A stretch of 64,000 nt of DNA from NCBI RefSeq assembly GCF_003201865.1, contig NZ_QJJJ01000003.1, forward strand, positions 124,001 to 188,000, in the 5' to 3' direction. Made by a program: the position numbers and the translations under genes. Under the pieces are notes generated by a model. It made no database searches. It was not told the DNA's origin and saw only the letters and a program-made list of their open reading frames with translations. The DNA is from Methylobacterium sp. B4 (GTDB lineage: Bacteria; Pseudomonadota; Alphaproteobacteria; Rhizobiales; Beijerinckiaceae). Of this stretch, positions 37,139 to 44,948 are shown one piece after another; position 1 is the first letter of the stretch, and each line of letters begins with the position of its first letter.

Positions 37139-38665
37139 ATGTGGGACATCCTCACCCAACTCGGCGCAGGCTTCCTCGCCTGTCTCCACCCCGTCACGCT
37201 GCTGATGCTCGTCGCCGGCATCGTGGTCGGACTTCTGGTCGGCGTGCTGCCGGGGCTGACGCTCGTCATGGGCGTCGTCCTGTTCCTGCCCTTCACCTAC
37301 AAGATGGAGGTGACCAACGCGATCGTGCTGCTCAGCGCGATGTACGTGTCGGGCACCTACGGCGGCGCCTTTACGTCGATCCTGTTCCGGATCCCGGGCG
37401 AACCGATCCACGTGCCGCTGCTGTGGGACGGGTACGCGATGGCGCGAAAGGGAGAGCCGGCCCGCGCGCTCGGCTGGACGCTGGTCGCGGCCTTCGGCGG
37501 CGGTATGCTCTCGGCGGTCGCCATGGTGCTGCTGACGAAGCCCGTGGCGAGCTTCGCGCTGCAATTCTCATCTCCGGAATACTTCGCGATTCTGCTGTTC
37601 GGCCTGATGAGCGTGATCGCGCTCGGCAAGGGGTCGCTCGCGAATGCCCTGATCAGCCTTTGTCTCGGCCTGCTCATCGCCTCGGTCGGGACGGACGCGA
37701 CCTACGGGGCCTACCGCTTCACCTTCGACCAGCCGATCCTGGCGGACGGCATCGAATTCCTCGTCGTCATGGTCGGAGCCTACGGCGTCGGCGAGGTGCT
37801 CTCGCGGCTCGAATACGGCTTCACGAGCAAACCGCTCGACAAGGTCGCGAACACGAGCACGCAGTTGCCGTCCCTCGGAGAGATGTACCGCCTCAAGGGC
37901 ATGTTCCTGCGCTCGACGCTGCTGGGACACGTCATCGGCATCATCCCGGGTGCCGGCGCGACCATCGCCTCGTTCGTCTGCTACGGGGTCGAATCCCAGT
38001 TCGGCCGCCGCCGCAGGGAGATGGGATCGGGCGTACCGGAGGGGATCGTCGCGCCGCAGAGCGCCGCGACGGCCTCCGTCGGCGGCGGATTGATCCCGTT
38101 GCTCGCCCTCGGAATTCCGGGCAGCGGGGCGACCGCCGTCATTCTCGGCGCCTTCATGCTGCACGGCATCCAGCCGGGACCGCAAATCATGGTGTCGTCG
38201 TCGGCCATGGTTTACACCATCTTTGCCTCGATCTTCATCGGCATCGCCGTGATGTGCGTGCTCGGATACTTCGCGATCCGACCGCTCGTGGCGATCCTAG
38301 ACTTTCCGGAGGCAATCGTATCGGCCTTCGTGATGCTGTTCTGCTTCGTCGGCGCACTCGCCATCCGCAGCAACACGGTCGATCTCTGGCTCATGCTTGG
38401 GTTCGGCGTGCTCGGATACCTGTTCGAGCGCCTCAAGTTCCCGATCGCCCCGCTGGTGCTCGGCGTCATCCTTGGGCCGCTCGCCGAAGAATCGTTCATG
38501 AACGCGATGATCAGCTTCTCGAACGACTGGACCGTGTTCTTCACGAGACCGATCTCCGGGACGATCATGGCGCTCGCTCTGCTGACCATGGCGCTTCCCC
38601 TCGTCGGCATGCTGCGCCAGCGCCGCGCCGAGGCTTCGGGAGCGCTGAAGCCGGCGGCCCACTGA
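37139..38665 (+). CDS. tctA: TctA-type large permease of TTT transporter
   Basis: A 508-residue inner membrane permease with about twelve helices. The two conserved loops of the family are present: GVLPGLTLVMGVVLF near residue 36 and GIIPGAGATIASFVCYG near residue 270, together with SGTYGGAFTSILFRIPGEP. The protein couples uptake of the ligand delivered by TctC to an ion gradient. It is the third gene of the tctCBA unit, and the sulfite dehydrogenase gene begins 61 bp downstream on the same strand. Confidence 0.93.
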   Translation: MWDILTQLGAGFLACLHPVTLLMLVAGIVVGLLVGVLPGLTLVMGVVLFLPFTYKMEVTNAIVLLSAMYVSGTYGGAFTSILFRIPGEPIHVPLLWDGYAMARKGEPARALGWTLVAAFGGGMLSAVAMVLLTKPVASFALQFSSPEYFAILLFGLMSVIALGKGSLANALISLCLGLLIASVGTDATYGAYRFTFDQPILADGIEFLVVMVGAYGVGEVLSRLEYGFTSKPLDKVANTSTQLPSLGEMYRLKGMFLRSTLLGHVIGIIPGAGATIASFVCYGVESQFGRRRREMGSGVPEGIVAPQSAATASVGGGLIPLLALGIPGSGATAVILGAFMLHGIQPGPQIMVSSSAMVYTIFASIFIGIAVMCVLGYFAIRPLVAILDFPEAIVSAFVMLFCFVGALAIRSNTVDLWLMLGFGVLGYLFERLKFPIAPLVLGVILGPLAEESFMNAMISFSNDWTVFFTRPISGTIMALALLTMALPLVGMLRQRRAEASGALKPAAH

Positions 38666-38726
38666 GGACGCGCATCCCAAACCGTTTTTCGTTCAAGATC
38701 GACCGGCCCGGAAAAGGAGTGGTTCT

Positions 38727-39950
38727 ATGACAACGGATCTGTCCGCCCTGCATCGGCGCCATTTTCTGGCCGGCGGCACCGCCGCCGCGTTCGGGTTTGC
38801 CGGCCCGGCTTCCGCCCAGGCCCCGGCCGAGGGAGGCGCCTCGTCGGCGGCCAAGGCGTTGCCCGGCTACGTCGCCTGGAAGGACGCGAACGCCTTCGTC
38901 GTCCACTCCAATCAGACGCTCGAGACCAAGCGCGACAGGATCGGCAGCGGGATCGTAACACCGACCGAGCGCCTCTTCATCCGCAACAACGTCAATCCTC
39001 CCTCGGACGCCATCGTCGCCGACCGCGATGCGTGGCGCATCGAGATCGCGGGCGTGACGCAGCCTCGAACACTGACGCTGGGTGAGTTGAAGCGAATGGG
39101 TCTCACGAGCGTGGCGACCGTGCTGCAATGCTCGGGCAACGGCCGGAAGTACATGCAGGACGCCCTCCAGCCGGGTCAGAAGATTTCCGGCACACCCTGG
39201 ACGGTCGGCGCCGCGGGCTGCGTGATCTGGACCGGCGTGCCGCTCCGGGCCGTCGTCGACGCATTGGGCGGCCCGGTCCAGGGATCGAAATTCGTCACCG
39301 GCACGGGTGGCGAGGAATTGCCCGCGGGCCTCAAGCCCAAGGACGTGATGGTCGAGCGCTCGGTGCCGCTCTCCACCCTCGATACGGTGCTGCTCGCCTG
39401 GGAGTTGAACGGGGAGCCGATCCCGCTCGCCCATGGCGGCCCGCTTCGCATGATCGTCCCGGGCTACTCGGGGGTGAACAACATCAAGTACGTGAAGTCC
39501 GTCGCGCTGACCGAGCGGGAGACGGACGCCAAGATCCAGGCCACGAGCTACCGGATGCACGGGGTCGGCGAGAAGGGCGCCCCCGGTCAGCCCTCGATCT
39601 GGGAACAGCCGGTGCGCTCGTGGATCACCGCGCCCCTGGAGGCAGGCCCCGGCGGATCGACGGTCGTCACGGGCGTGGCCTTCGGCGGCATGAACGCGAT
39701 CGCGCGCGTCGAGGTGACCGCCGATGGCGGGAAGACCTGGGTCGAGGCGCCGCTCGTCGGTCCGGACCTCGGCCGCTACGCGTGGCGGCTCTTCGCCTTG
39801 CGGATGGACCTGCCCGCCGGGCGCCATCTCCTGGCCAGCCGGGCGACCGACGCGCTGGGCACCGTCCAGCCCGAGGACACGCCGCCGAACGGCGGCGGCT
39901 ACAGCTACAACGGATGGCGCGGACCGGCCGTCCCGTTCGAGGCGGCTTGA
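38727..39950 (+). CDS. sorA: SorA-type molybdenum sulfite dehydrogenase, catalytic subunit
   Basis: A 407-residue Mo enzyme of the sulfite oxidase family. A Tat signal ([19 protein letters not shown], cleavage near ASA) sends it to the periplasm. The molybdenum cysteine is in VLQCSGNGRKYM; later come HGGPLRMIVPGYSG and GVNNIKYVK, which bind the cofactor and sulfite, and a C-terminal dimer domain (ARVEVTADGGKTW). SorA oxidises sulfite to sulfate and reduces the SorB cytochrome. An AAAAGGAG site precedes ATG 38727, and its stop overlaps an in-frame ATG of sorB. It lies downstream of tctCBA and probably removes sulfite made by Xsc. Confidence 0.88.
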   Translation: MTTDLSALHRRHFLAGGTAAAFGFAGPASAQAPAEGGASSAAKALPGYVAWKDANAFVVHSNQTLETKRDRIGSGIVTPTERLFIRNNVNPPSDAIVADRDAWRIEIAGVTQPRTLTLGELKRMGLTSVATVLQCSGNGRKYMQDALQPGQKISGTPWTVGAAGCVIWTGVPLRAVVDALGGPVQGSKFVTGTGGEELPAGLKPKDVMVERSVPLSTLDTVLLAWELNGEPIPLAHGGPLRMIVPGYSGVNNIKYVKSVALTERETDAKIQATSYRMHGVGEKGAPGQPSIWEQPVRSWITAPLEAGPGGSTVVTGVAFGGMNAIARVEVTADGGKTWVEAPLVGPDLGRYAWRLFALRMDLPAGRHLLASRATDALGTVQPEDTPPNGGGYSYNGWRGPAVPFEAA

Positions 39951-39988
39951 TGTCGAGCGGCAACGACGAACCTCTCCGAGAGGTCGCA

Positions 39989-40312
39989 ATGAGCCTTCGA
40001 TGCTCCCTCGTTCCGGTGCTGCTCGCGTGTTTGGCAACCCCTGCCGTGGCGGATCCGGCCAAGCTCGAACTCGGCAAGCGCGTCTTCACCGAGTTGGCCG
40101 AGCCGCGCTGCGGGGCCTGCCACACGCTCGCCGATGCCGGCACCAAGGGGGAATTGGGACCCGTCCTCGATACGCTCAAGCCGAGCGCGAGCCGCGTCGC
40201 GACCGCCGTGACCAACGGGATCGGCGTGATGCCGGCCTTCGAAGACCTGACCGAGGAACAAGTCGCAGCCGTCTCGCTGTATGTGCAAACAGTGACGGGC
40301 GGGAAGGAGTAG
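39989..40312 (+). CDS. sorB: SorB-type monoheme cytochrome c subunit
   Basis: A 107-residue periplasmic cytochrome c with a signal peptide (LVPVLLACLATPAVA before DPAKLELG), one heme site CGACHT and an axial methionine in GIGVMPAFEDLT. Size and position behind sorA fit SorB, the electron acceptor subunit of periplasmic sulfite dehydrogenase. I chose ATG 39989 because gagagg lies at correct distance and the signal peptide begins there; ATG 39950, overlapping the sorA stop, would add 13 residues. Next on the plus strand there is no gene; ackA comes from the other side. Confidence 0.85.
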   Translation: MSLRCSLVPVLLACLATPAVADPAKLELGKRVFTELAEPRCGACHTLADAGTKGELGPVLDTLKPSASRVATAVTNGIGVMPAFEDLTEEQVAAVSLYVQTVTGGKE

Positions 40313-40435
40313 CAACAGACTATAGTTTCAAAATCCGAGACGTGCGAAATTCTTCGAAATCGGCCGTTGGATCGGGCCTCGCGCCATCGTCGGCGGCATG
40401 GGCCATCCTGTTCGGTGGCTCGCCGCCGGAGCCCC

Positions 40436-41617
40436 TCAGAGCGGTGGCGAACGTGAGAGCACGGCACGGGCGATCGGCAATTCCTCGTCGGCGGGAACGA
40501 CGTAGACGGGAACCGTCGCATCGTCGGCACTGATCCGGGTGTCGTTGGCCGCGTTGCGCGCCGTGTCCAGGCGGATGCCGGTCCAGGCCAGCCCCTCGGC
40601 GATGGCCGAGCGGATGCGGGCCGAGCGCTCGCCGATGCCGGCGGTGAAGACGAAGGCGTCCAGCCCGCCGAGCGCCGCCATCATCGAGCCCGCCTCGCGC
40701 ACCACGCGGTAGGCGAACAGGTCGAGCGCCTCGGCGGCGCGAGGGTCGTCGCTCGCCACCAGCGCGCGGACGTCGTTGCTGATGCCGGAGACGCCCAGCA
40801 AACCCGAGCGCCGGTTCAGGATCTCGGAAACCTCCGCGGGCGCCATGCCGCGCTGCTCGATCAGGTGGAGCACGAGGCCGGCATCGATGGCGCCGCAGCG
40901 CATGCCCATCATCAGGCCGTCGAGCGCCGTGAAGCCCATCGTGGTGGCGACGCTGCGCCCGTCGCGCAGGGCGCACAGACTCGCCCCGTGCCCGAGATGG
41001 GCGACGATGACCTTAGCCCTTGCCCGCTCGCCCGCGATGTCCGGCAGCACGTCCGCGATATGCTGGTAGGACAGGCCGTGGAAGCCGTAGCGGACGAGGC
41101 CTTGGTCGGTCAGATCGTGCGGGATCGCGAAGATCTGGGCGAGCCGCGGCATCGTGCGATGGAACGCCGTGTCGAAGCAGGCGACCTGCGGCAGGTCCGG
41201 CCACGCGCTCTTCACGGCGCGGATCGCCGCGAGATTGTGCGGTTGATGCGCCGGGGCCAGCGGGACCAGCGCGTCGAGGGCCGTCATCACGGCCTCGTCG
41301 ATGACCACCGGCGCCGCAAAGTCCGGACCGCCGTGGACGACTCGGTGCCCGGCCGCGCCGAGCGCGATGCCGTCGGCGCGGCGGATTCGATCGAGCAGCC
41401 AGTGCGTGGCCGCCGCATGGTCGCTCGCCTCCGGCAGGTTTCCCTCGAACAGATGTGCCTGCGCACCCACGGCACCACCGAACCGCGCCCGGCTGCCGAT
41501 GCCCTCGATGCCGCCGCGGCAGAGCGGCTCCAGCGTGCCGGCCGCGAACAGCGCGAACTTCACGCTCGACGAGCCGGCGTTCAGCACCAGGATGGCGGCG
41601 TCCTTCAGAGTTGCCAT
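40436..41617 (-). CDS. ackA: Acetate kinase
   Basis: A 393-residue acetate/propionate kinase. It starts ILVLNAGSSSVKFALF, the phosphate-1 motif, and has GHRVVHGG, CFDTAFHRTMP, YGFHGLSYQHIA, VIVAHLGHGASL and FTAGIGERSARIRSAIAEGL. It converts acetyl phosphate and ADP to acetate and ATP. Sitting between sorAB and the iclR-xsc pair, it most likely handles the acetyl phosphate released by Xsc; many other Xsc loci carry phosphotransacetylase (pta) instead, and none is seen here. A GGAG precedes ATG 41617. It is 38 bp downstream of the iclR gene and may share its transcript. Confidence 0.94.
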   Translation of the reverse strand: MATLKDAAILVLNAGSSSVKFALFAAGTLEPLCRGGIEGIGSRARFGGAVGAQAHLFEGNLPEASDHAAATHWLLDRIRRADGIALGAAGHRVVHGGPDFAAPVVIDEAVMTALDALVPLAPAHQPHNLAAIRAVKSAWPDLPQVACFDTAFHRTMPRLAQIFAIPHDLTDQGLVRYGFHGLSYQHIADVLPDIAGERARAKVIVAHLGHGASLCALRDGRSVATTMGFTALDGLMMGMRCGAIDAGLVLHLIEQRGMAPAEVSEILNRRSGLLGVSGISNDVRALVASDDPRAAEALDLFAYRVVREAGSMMAALGGLDAFVFTAGIGERSARIRSAIAEGLAWTGIRLDTARNAANDTRISADDATVPVYVVPADEELPIARAVLSRSPPL

Positions 41618-41654
41618 AGGGGCGTGTCTCCTCTTCGCGGCGCCCCTCGGGCAC

Positions 41655-42416
41655 CTATTGCAGCGTGACGGCCAGGGCCTCGGCGGCCTCGCGCAGGGTC
41701 GGCAAGTGCTCGGCGGCGTTCGCGCGCGACACCCGCACCACCGGCGCCTGGAGCGCGAGGGCGGCGATGCAGTCGCGCCCGTTGCGGTCGAAGATCGGCA
41801 CCGCGACGCAGAACAGGCCGGACAGGAATTCCTCGTCGTCGAAGGCGTAGCCGTCGCGCCGGATCCGTCCGAGTTCGTTCCGCAGCGCCTCCGCATCCAT
41901 CAGCGTGTTGGCGGTGTGGCGCTCCAGCGTCAGCGTCCCGATCAGCCGGTCGCGCTTGGCCGGCGGCATCATCGCCAGGAACAGCTTGCCGCTTGCCGAG
42001 GCGTGAGCCGGCACCCGCGAGCCCTTCTGGAAGGCGACCCGCAGAGGGGCGGCAGCCTCGACGCGGTCGAGATACATGACCTCGCTGCCCTCCAGCACCG
42101 TGAGGTTGCAGGACTCTCCCAGGATGCGGACCACGCGCTCGAGGATCTGGTGGCGCTGGGTCGAGCCGGAATTGTTCGACAGGATCGCGAAGGCGAGCGC
42201 GGTCGCGCGCGCAGCAAGCTCGTAGCGGCGCCCGTCCGGCATCCGCCGCAGCAGGTCGGCCCCCTCCAGCATGGTCAGCCAGCGATGCAGCGTGGGTTTC
42301 GGCAGGCCGGCGGCCTCCGTCAGTTCCGCCAGCGTCGGCGGGTGATCCATCCCAGCGACGATCTCCAGCAGGTTGAACGCCTTGAGAGCGGGTGAGGATT
42401 CGGCGGTGTCGTCCAT
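41655..42416 (-). CDS. IclR-family transcriptional regulator
   Basis: A 253-residue IclR regulator: winged helix at the N-terminus (LKAFNLLEIVAGMDHPPTLAELTEAAGLPKPTLHRW region) and an effector domain from about residue 85 with VPAHASASGKLFLAMM and a C-terminal FDRNGRDCIAALALQAP. It is divergent from xsc, with 183 bp between the starts, so xsc is its probable target. The known sulfoacetate regulator SauR is of the same family, which supports a sulfonate-responsive role; the effector is not known here. Confidence 0.9.
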   Translation of the reverse strand: MDDTAESSPALKAFNLLEIVAGMDHPPTLAELTEAAGLPKPTLHRWLTMLEGADLLRRMPDGRRYELAARATALAFAILSNNSGSTQRHQILERVVRILGESCNLTVLEGSEVMYLDRVEAAAPLRVAFQKGSRVPAHASASGKLFLAMMPPAKRDRLIGTLTLERHTANTLMDAEALRNELGRIRRDGYAFDDEEFLSGLFCVAVPIFDRNGRDCIAALALQAPVVRVSRANAAEHLPTLREAAEALAVTLQ

Positions 42417-42431
42417 GGCGACTGACTTCCT

Positions 42432-42474
42432 ATTCCGTTTTCCTGAATGATAGAAGCAAAAAATCGAGATTTTT
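42432..42474. promoter_or_regulatory. Candidate operator between iclR and xsc
   Basis: An AT-rich patch in the iclR-xsc spacer. It contains a 7-bp inverted repeat aaaaatc-ga-gattttt (42459-42474) and, just before it, attc/gaat arms (42432-42435 and 42445-42448). IclR proteins bind short palindromes in such divergent spacers, so this is the best operator candidate, on position and symmetry only. Confidence 0.4.
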
Positions 42475-42599
42475 GTTGCGCCTCGTTGCGGCAGGGCGTT
42501 AGGTTTCGCCGAGGCGAAGATGCGGCGGACAAGGGTCCGCCCGAGCCGACCAGCAGCCGATCGCAACGAGCCAGCACAATCAGGGTGGGAGAGCGCGCC

Positions 42600-44375
42600 A
42601 TGAAGATGACGACCGAGGAGGCCTTCATCAAAGTCCTTCAGATGCACGGTATCGAGCATGCCTTCGGCATCATCGGCTCGGCGATGATGCCGGTCTCCGA
42701 CTTATTTCCCAAGGCCGGCATCACCTTCTGGGACTGCGCACACGAGAGCAACGCGGCGCTGATCGCCGACGGCTATTCGCGGGTGACCGGCAAGATGGCG
42801 ATGGCGGTGGCCCAGAACGGGCCGGGCGTGACCGGCTTCGTCACGGCGATCAAGACCGCCTACTGGAACCACACGCCGATGCTGCTGGTGACGCCGCAGG
42901 CCGCCAACAAGACGATTGGCCAGGGCGGCTTCCAGGAAGTCGAGCAGATGGCGCTGTTCGAGGACATGGTCTGCTATCAGGAGGAGGTGCGCGATCCGAG
43001 CCGCGTCGCCGAGGTGCTCAACCGGGTGATCGAGAAGGCGTGGCGCGGCTGCGCGCCGGCCCAGATCAACATCCCGCGCGATTTCTGGACCCATCAAGTC
43101 GACATCGCCCTGCCGCAGATCGTCCGGCTGGAGCGGCCGACCGGTGGGCGCCAAGCCATCGCGGAGGCCGCGGCACTGCTCTCGAAGGCCAAGTTCCCGG
43201 TCATTCTGAACGGCGCGGGCGTCGTCATCGGCGACGCGATCCCGGAGAGCGTGGCGCTCGCCGAGCGGCTCGATGCGCCGGTGGCCTGCGGCTACCAGCA
43301 CAACGATTCCTTTCCCGGCTCGCATCCGCTCGCGGTCGGCCCGCTCGGCTACAACGGCTCGAAGGCGGCGATGGAGTTGATCGCCAAGGCCGACGTGGTG
43401 CTGGCGCTCGGCACCCGCCTCAACCCGTTCTCGACCCTGCCGGGCTACGGCATCGATTACTGGCCCAAGGACGCCAAGATCATCCAGGTCGATCTCAACC
43501 CGGACCGGATCGGCCTGACCAAGCCGATCACCGTCGGCATCTGCGGCGATGCCAAGCACGTCGCGCAGGAGTTGCTGCACCAACTCTCGACGGACGCCGG
43601 CAATGACGGCCGCGAGGAGCGCCAAGCTCTGATTCACCGCACCAAGTCCGCCTGGGCCCAGGCGCTGACCTCGCTCGACCACGAGGACGACGACGCGGGC
43701 ACAAGCTGGAACGTCGAGGCGCGGGAGCGTGAGAGCGAGAAGATGTCGCCGCGCCAAGCGTGGCGCGCGATCCAGGCGGGCCTGCCGGCGAACGCGATCC
43801 TCTCGACCGACATCGGCAACAACTGCGCCATCGGCAACGCCTACCCGACCTTCGACCAGGGCCGGAAATACCTCGCGCCGGGCATGTTCGGCCCTTGCGG
43901 CTACGGCTTCCCGGCGATCATCGGCGCCAAGATCGGCTGCCCGGACGTGCCGGTCTTCGGCTTTGCCGGGGACGGCGCCTTCGGCATCTCGATGAACGAG
44001 ATGACCTCGATCGGCCGCGACGAGTGGCCGGCGATCACCATGGTGATCTTCCGCAATTTCCAGTGGGGCGCCGAAAAGCGCAACTCGATCCTCTGGTACG
44101 ACAACAACTTCGTCGGCACCGAACTCGACACCAAGCTGAGCTACGCCAAGATCGCCGAGGGGTGCGGCTTCCGCGGCGTGCGCGTCGAGACCCAGCGGGC
44201 GTTGACGGAAGCGATCCAACAGGCGGGCGAGGCGCAAGGAGAGGGCGTCACCACCTTCATCGAGGTGATGCTGAACCAGGAACTCGGCGAGCCCTTCCGC
44301 CGCGACGCGATGAAGAAGCCGGTCGTCGTCGCCGGCATCGACCGCGCCGACATGCGGCCGCAGCGCGTCGCCTGA
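42600..44375 (+). CDS. xsc: Sulfoacetaldehyde acetyltransferase
   Basis: A 591-residue thiamine diphosphate enzyme converting sulfoacetaldehyde and phosphate to acetyl phosphate and sulfite, the C-S cleavage step of C2 sulfonate catabolism. The catalytic glutamate is in CAHESNAALIADGY (about residue 52), and the ThDP/Mg motif is GFAGDGAFGISMNEM, then IFRNFQWGAEKRNS, which is Xsc-like and unlike acetolactate synthase. The length matches Xsc. GGGAGAG precedes ATG 42600. The neighbours (acetate kinase, two sulfite dehydrogenases, SauS-like enzyme) all fit the assignment. Confidence 0.95.
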   Translation: MKMTTEEAFIKVLQMHGIEHAFGIIGSAMMPVSDLFPKAGITFWDCAHESNAALIADGYSRVTGKMAMAVAQNGPGVTGFVTAIKTAYWNHTPMLLVTPQAANKTIGQGGFQEVEQMALFEDMVCYQEEVRDPSRVAEVLNRVIEKAWRGCAPAQINIPRDFWTHQVDIALPQIVRLERPTGGRQAIAEAAALLSKAKFPVILNGAGVVIGDAIPESVALAERLDAPVACGYQHNDSFPGSHPLAVGPLGYNGSKAAMELIAKADVVLALGTRLNPFSTLPGYGIDYWPKDAKIIQVDLNPDRIGLTKPITVGICGDAKHVAQELLHQLSTDAGNDGREERQALIHRTKSAWAQALTSLDHEDDDAGTSWNVEARERESEKMSPRQAWRAIQAGLPANAILSTDIGNNCAIGNAYPTFDQGRKYLAPGMFGPCGYGFPAIIGAKIGCPDVPVFGFAGDGAFGISMNEMTSIGRDEWPAITMVIFRNFQWGAEKRNSILWYDNNFVGTELDTKLSYAKIAEGCGFRGVRVETQRALTEAIQQAGEAQGEGVTTFIEVMLNQELGEPFRRDAMKKPVVVAGIDRADMRPQRVA

Positions 44376-44382
44376 TCCTCAA

Positions 44383-44407
44383 GGCGCGGCGCTTCTCGCG
44401 CCGCGCC
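44383..44407. terminator. Bidirectional terminator hairpin between xsc and soxD
   Basis: A perfect 10-bp stem ggcgcggcgc / gcgccgcgcc with loop ttctc lies in the 36-base gap between the convergent xsc and soxD-like stops. There is no long T-run on either side, but the place is right for a shared terminator. Confidence 0.65.
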
Positions 44408-44411
44408 CTCT

Positions 44412-44948
44412 TCAGCGGGCGTCGGGCCTGGGGTCGGGCACGAACCCGTCGCGGTTGGGCATCGTCACCTTGGGAAGCGTGGCGGCATCCATCACCGCGT
44501 CGTCGGGCACGAGGCCGTTCAGGTTGAGCAGGTAGGCGACTAGGGCGTAGACCTCGTCGGGTTTGAGCGATTGCGGCGCATTCATCGGCATGGCGCGGTG
44601 GATGTAGTCGTAGAGCGTCGGCGCGTAGGGCCAGAAGCTGCCGACCGTCTTGACCGGTTTCGGCGTCGCCAGCGAGCCCTGGCCGCCGGCCAGCCGGTCG
44701 CCGATGCCGCCCTCCCCCTTCGTGCCGTGGCATCCGGCGCATTGTGCCTCGAACAATGCCTTGCCCTGCGCGACGCTGCCACGACCGGGCGGCAGCTTGC
44801 GGCCGTCGCGGTCGATGTCGATGTTCCAGCCCGCGATCTCTTCCGGACTCGGCGCCCGCCCGAAGCCGAAGCGGCCCTCGGCTTGCGCCGAGGATGCGAG
44901 CAGCGCCAGGGGCAGCGACAGGAGACGGAGAAGCCTAGACGTAGCCAT
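44412..44948 (-). CDS. SoxD-like cytochrome c of sulfite dehydrogenase
   Basis: A 178-residue periplasmic cytochrome c. The signal peptide ends at SSAQA before EGRFGFG; the heme site is CAGCHG (about residue 71), and the distal ligand is probably the methionine in IHRAMPMNAPQ. RFGFGRAPSPEEIAGWNIDI is typical of SoxD N-terminal halves. Classical SoxD is a larger diheme protein of about 350 residues, so this is a one-heme, half-length form. Its start overlaps the end of the SoxC-like gene by 14 bases. It should take electrons from that enzyme to the respiratory chain. Confidence 0.82.
   Translation of the reverse strand: MATSRLLRLLSLPLALLASSAQAEGRFGFGRAPSPEEIAGWNIDIDRDGRKLPPGRGSVAQGKALFEAQCAGCHGTKGEGGIGDRLAGGQGSLATPKPVKTVGSFWPYAPTLYDYIHRAMPMNAPQSLKPDEVYALVAYLLNLNGLVPDDAVMDAATLPKVTMPNRDGFVPDPRPDAR

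Noticed and set aside
42600..44375. Acetolactate synthase large subunit
   Set aside because: The NFQWGAEKRNS region, the length and the absence of a small regulatory subunit gene point to Xsc, as do all neighbours.
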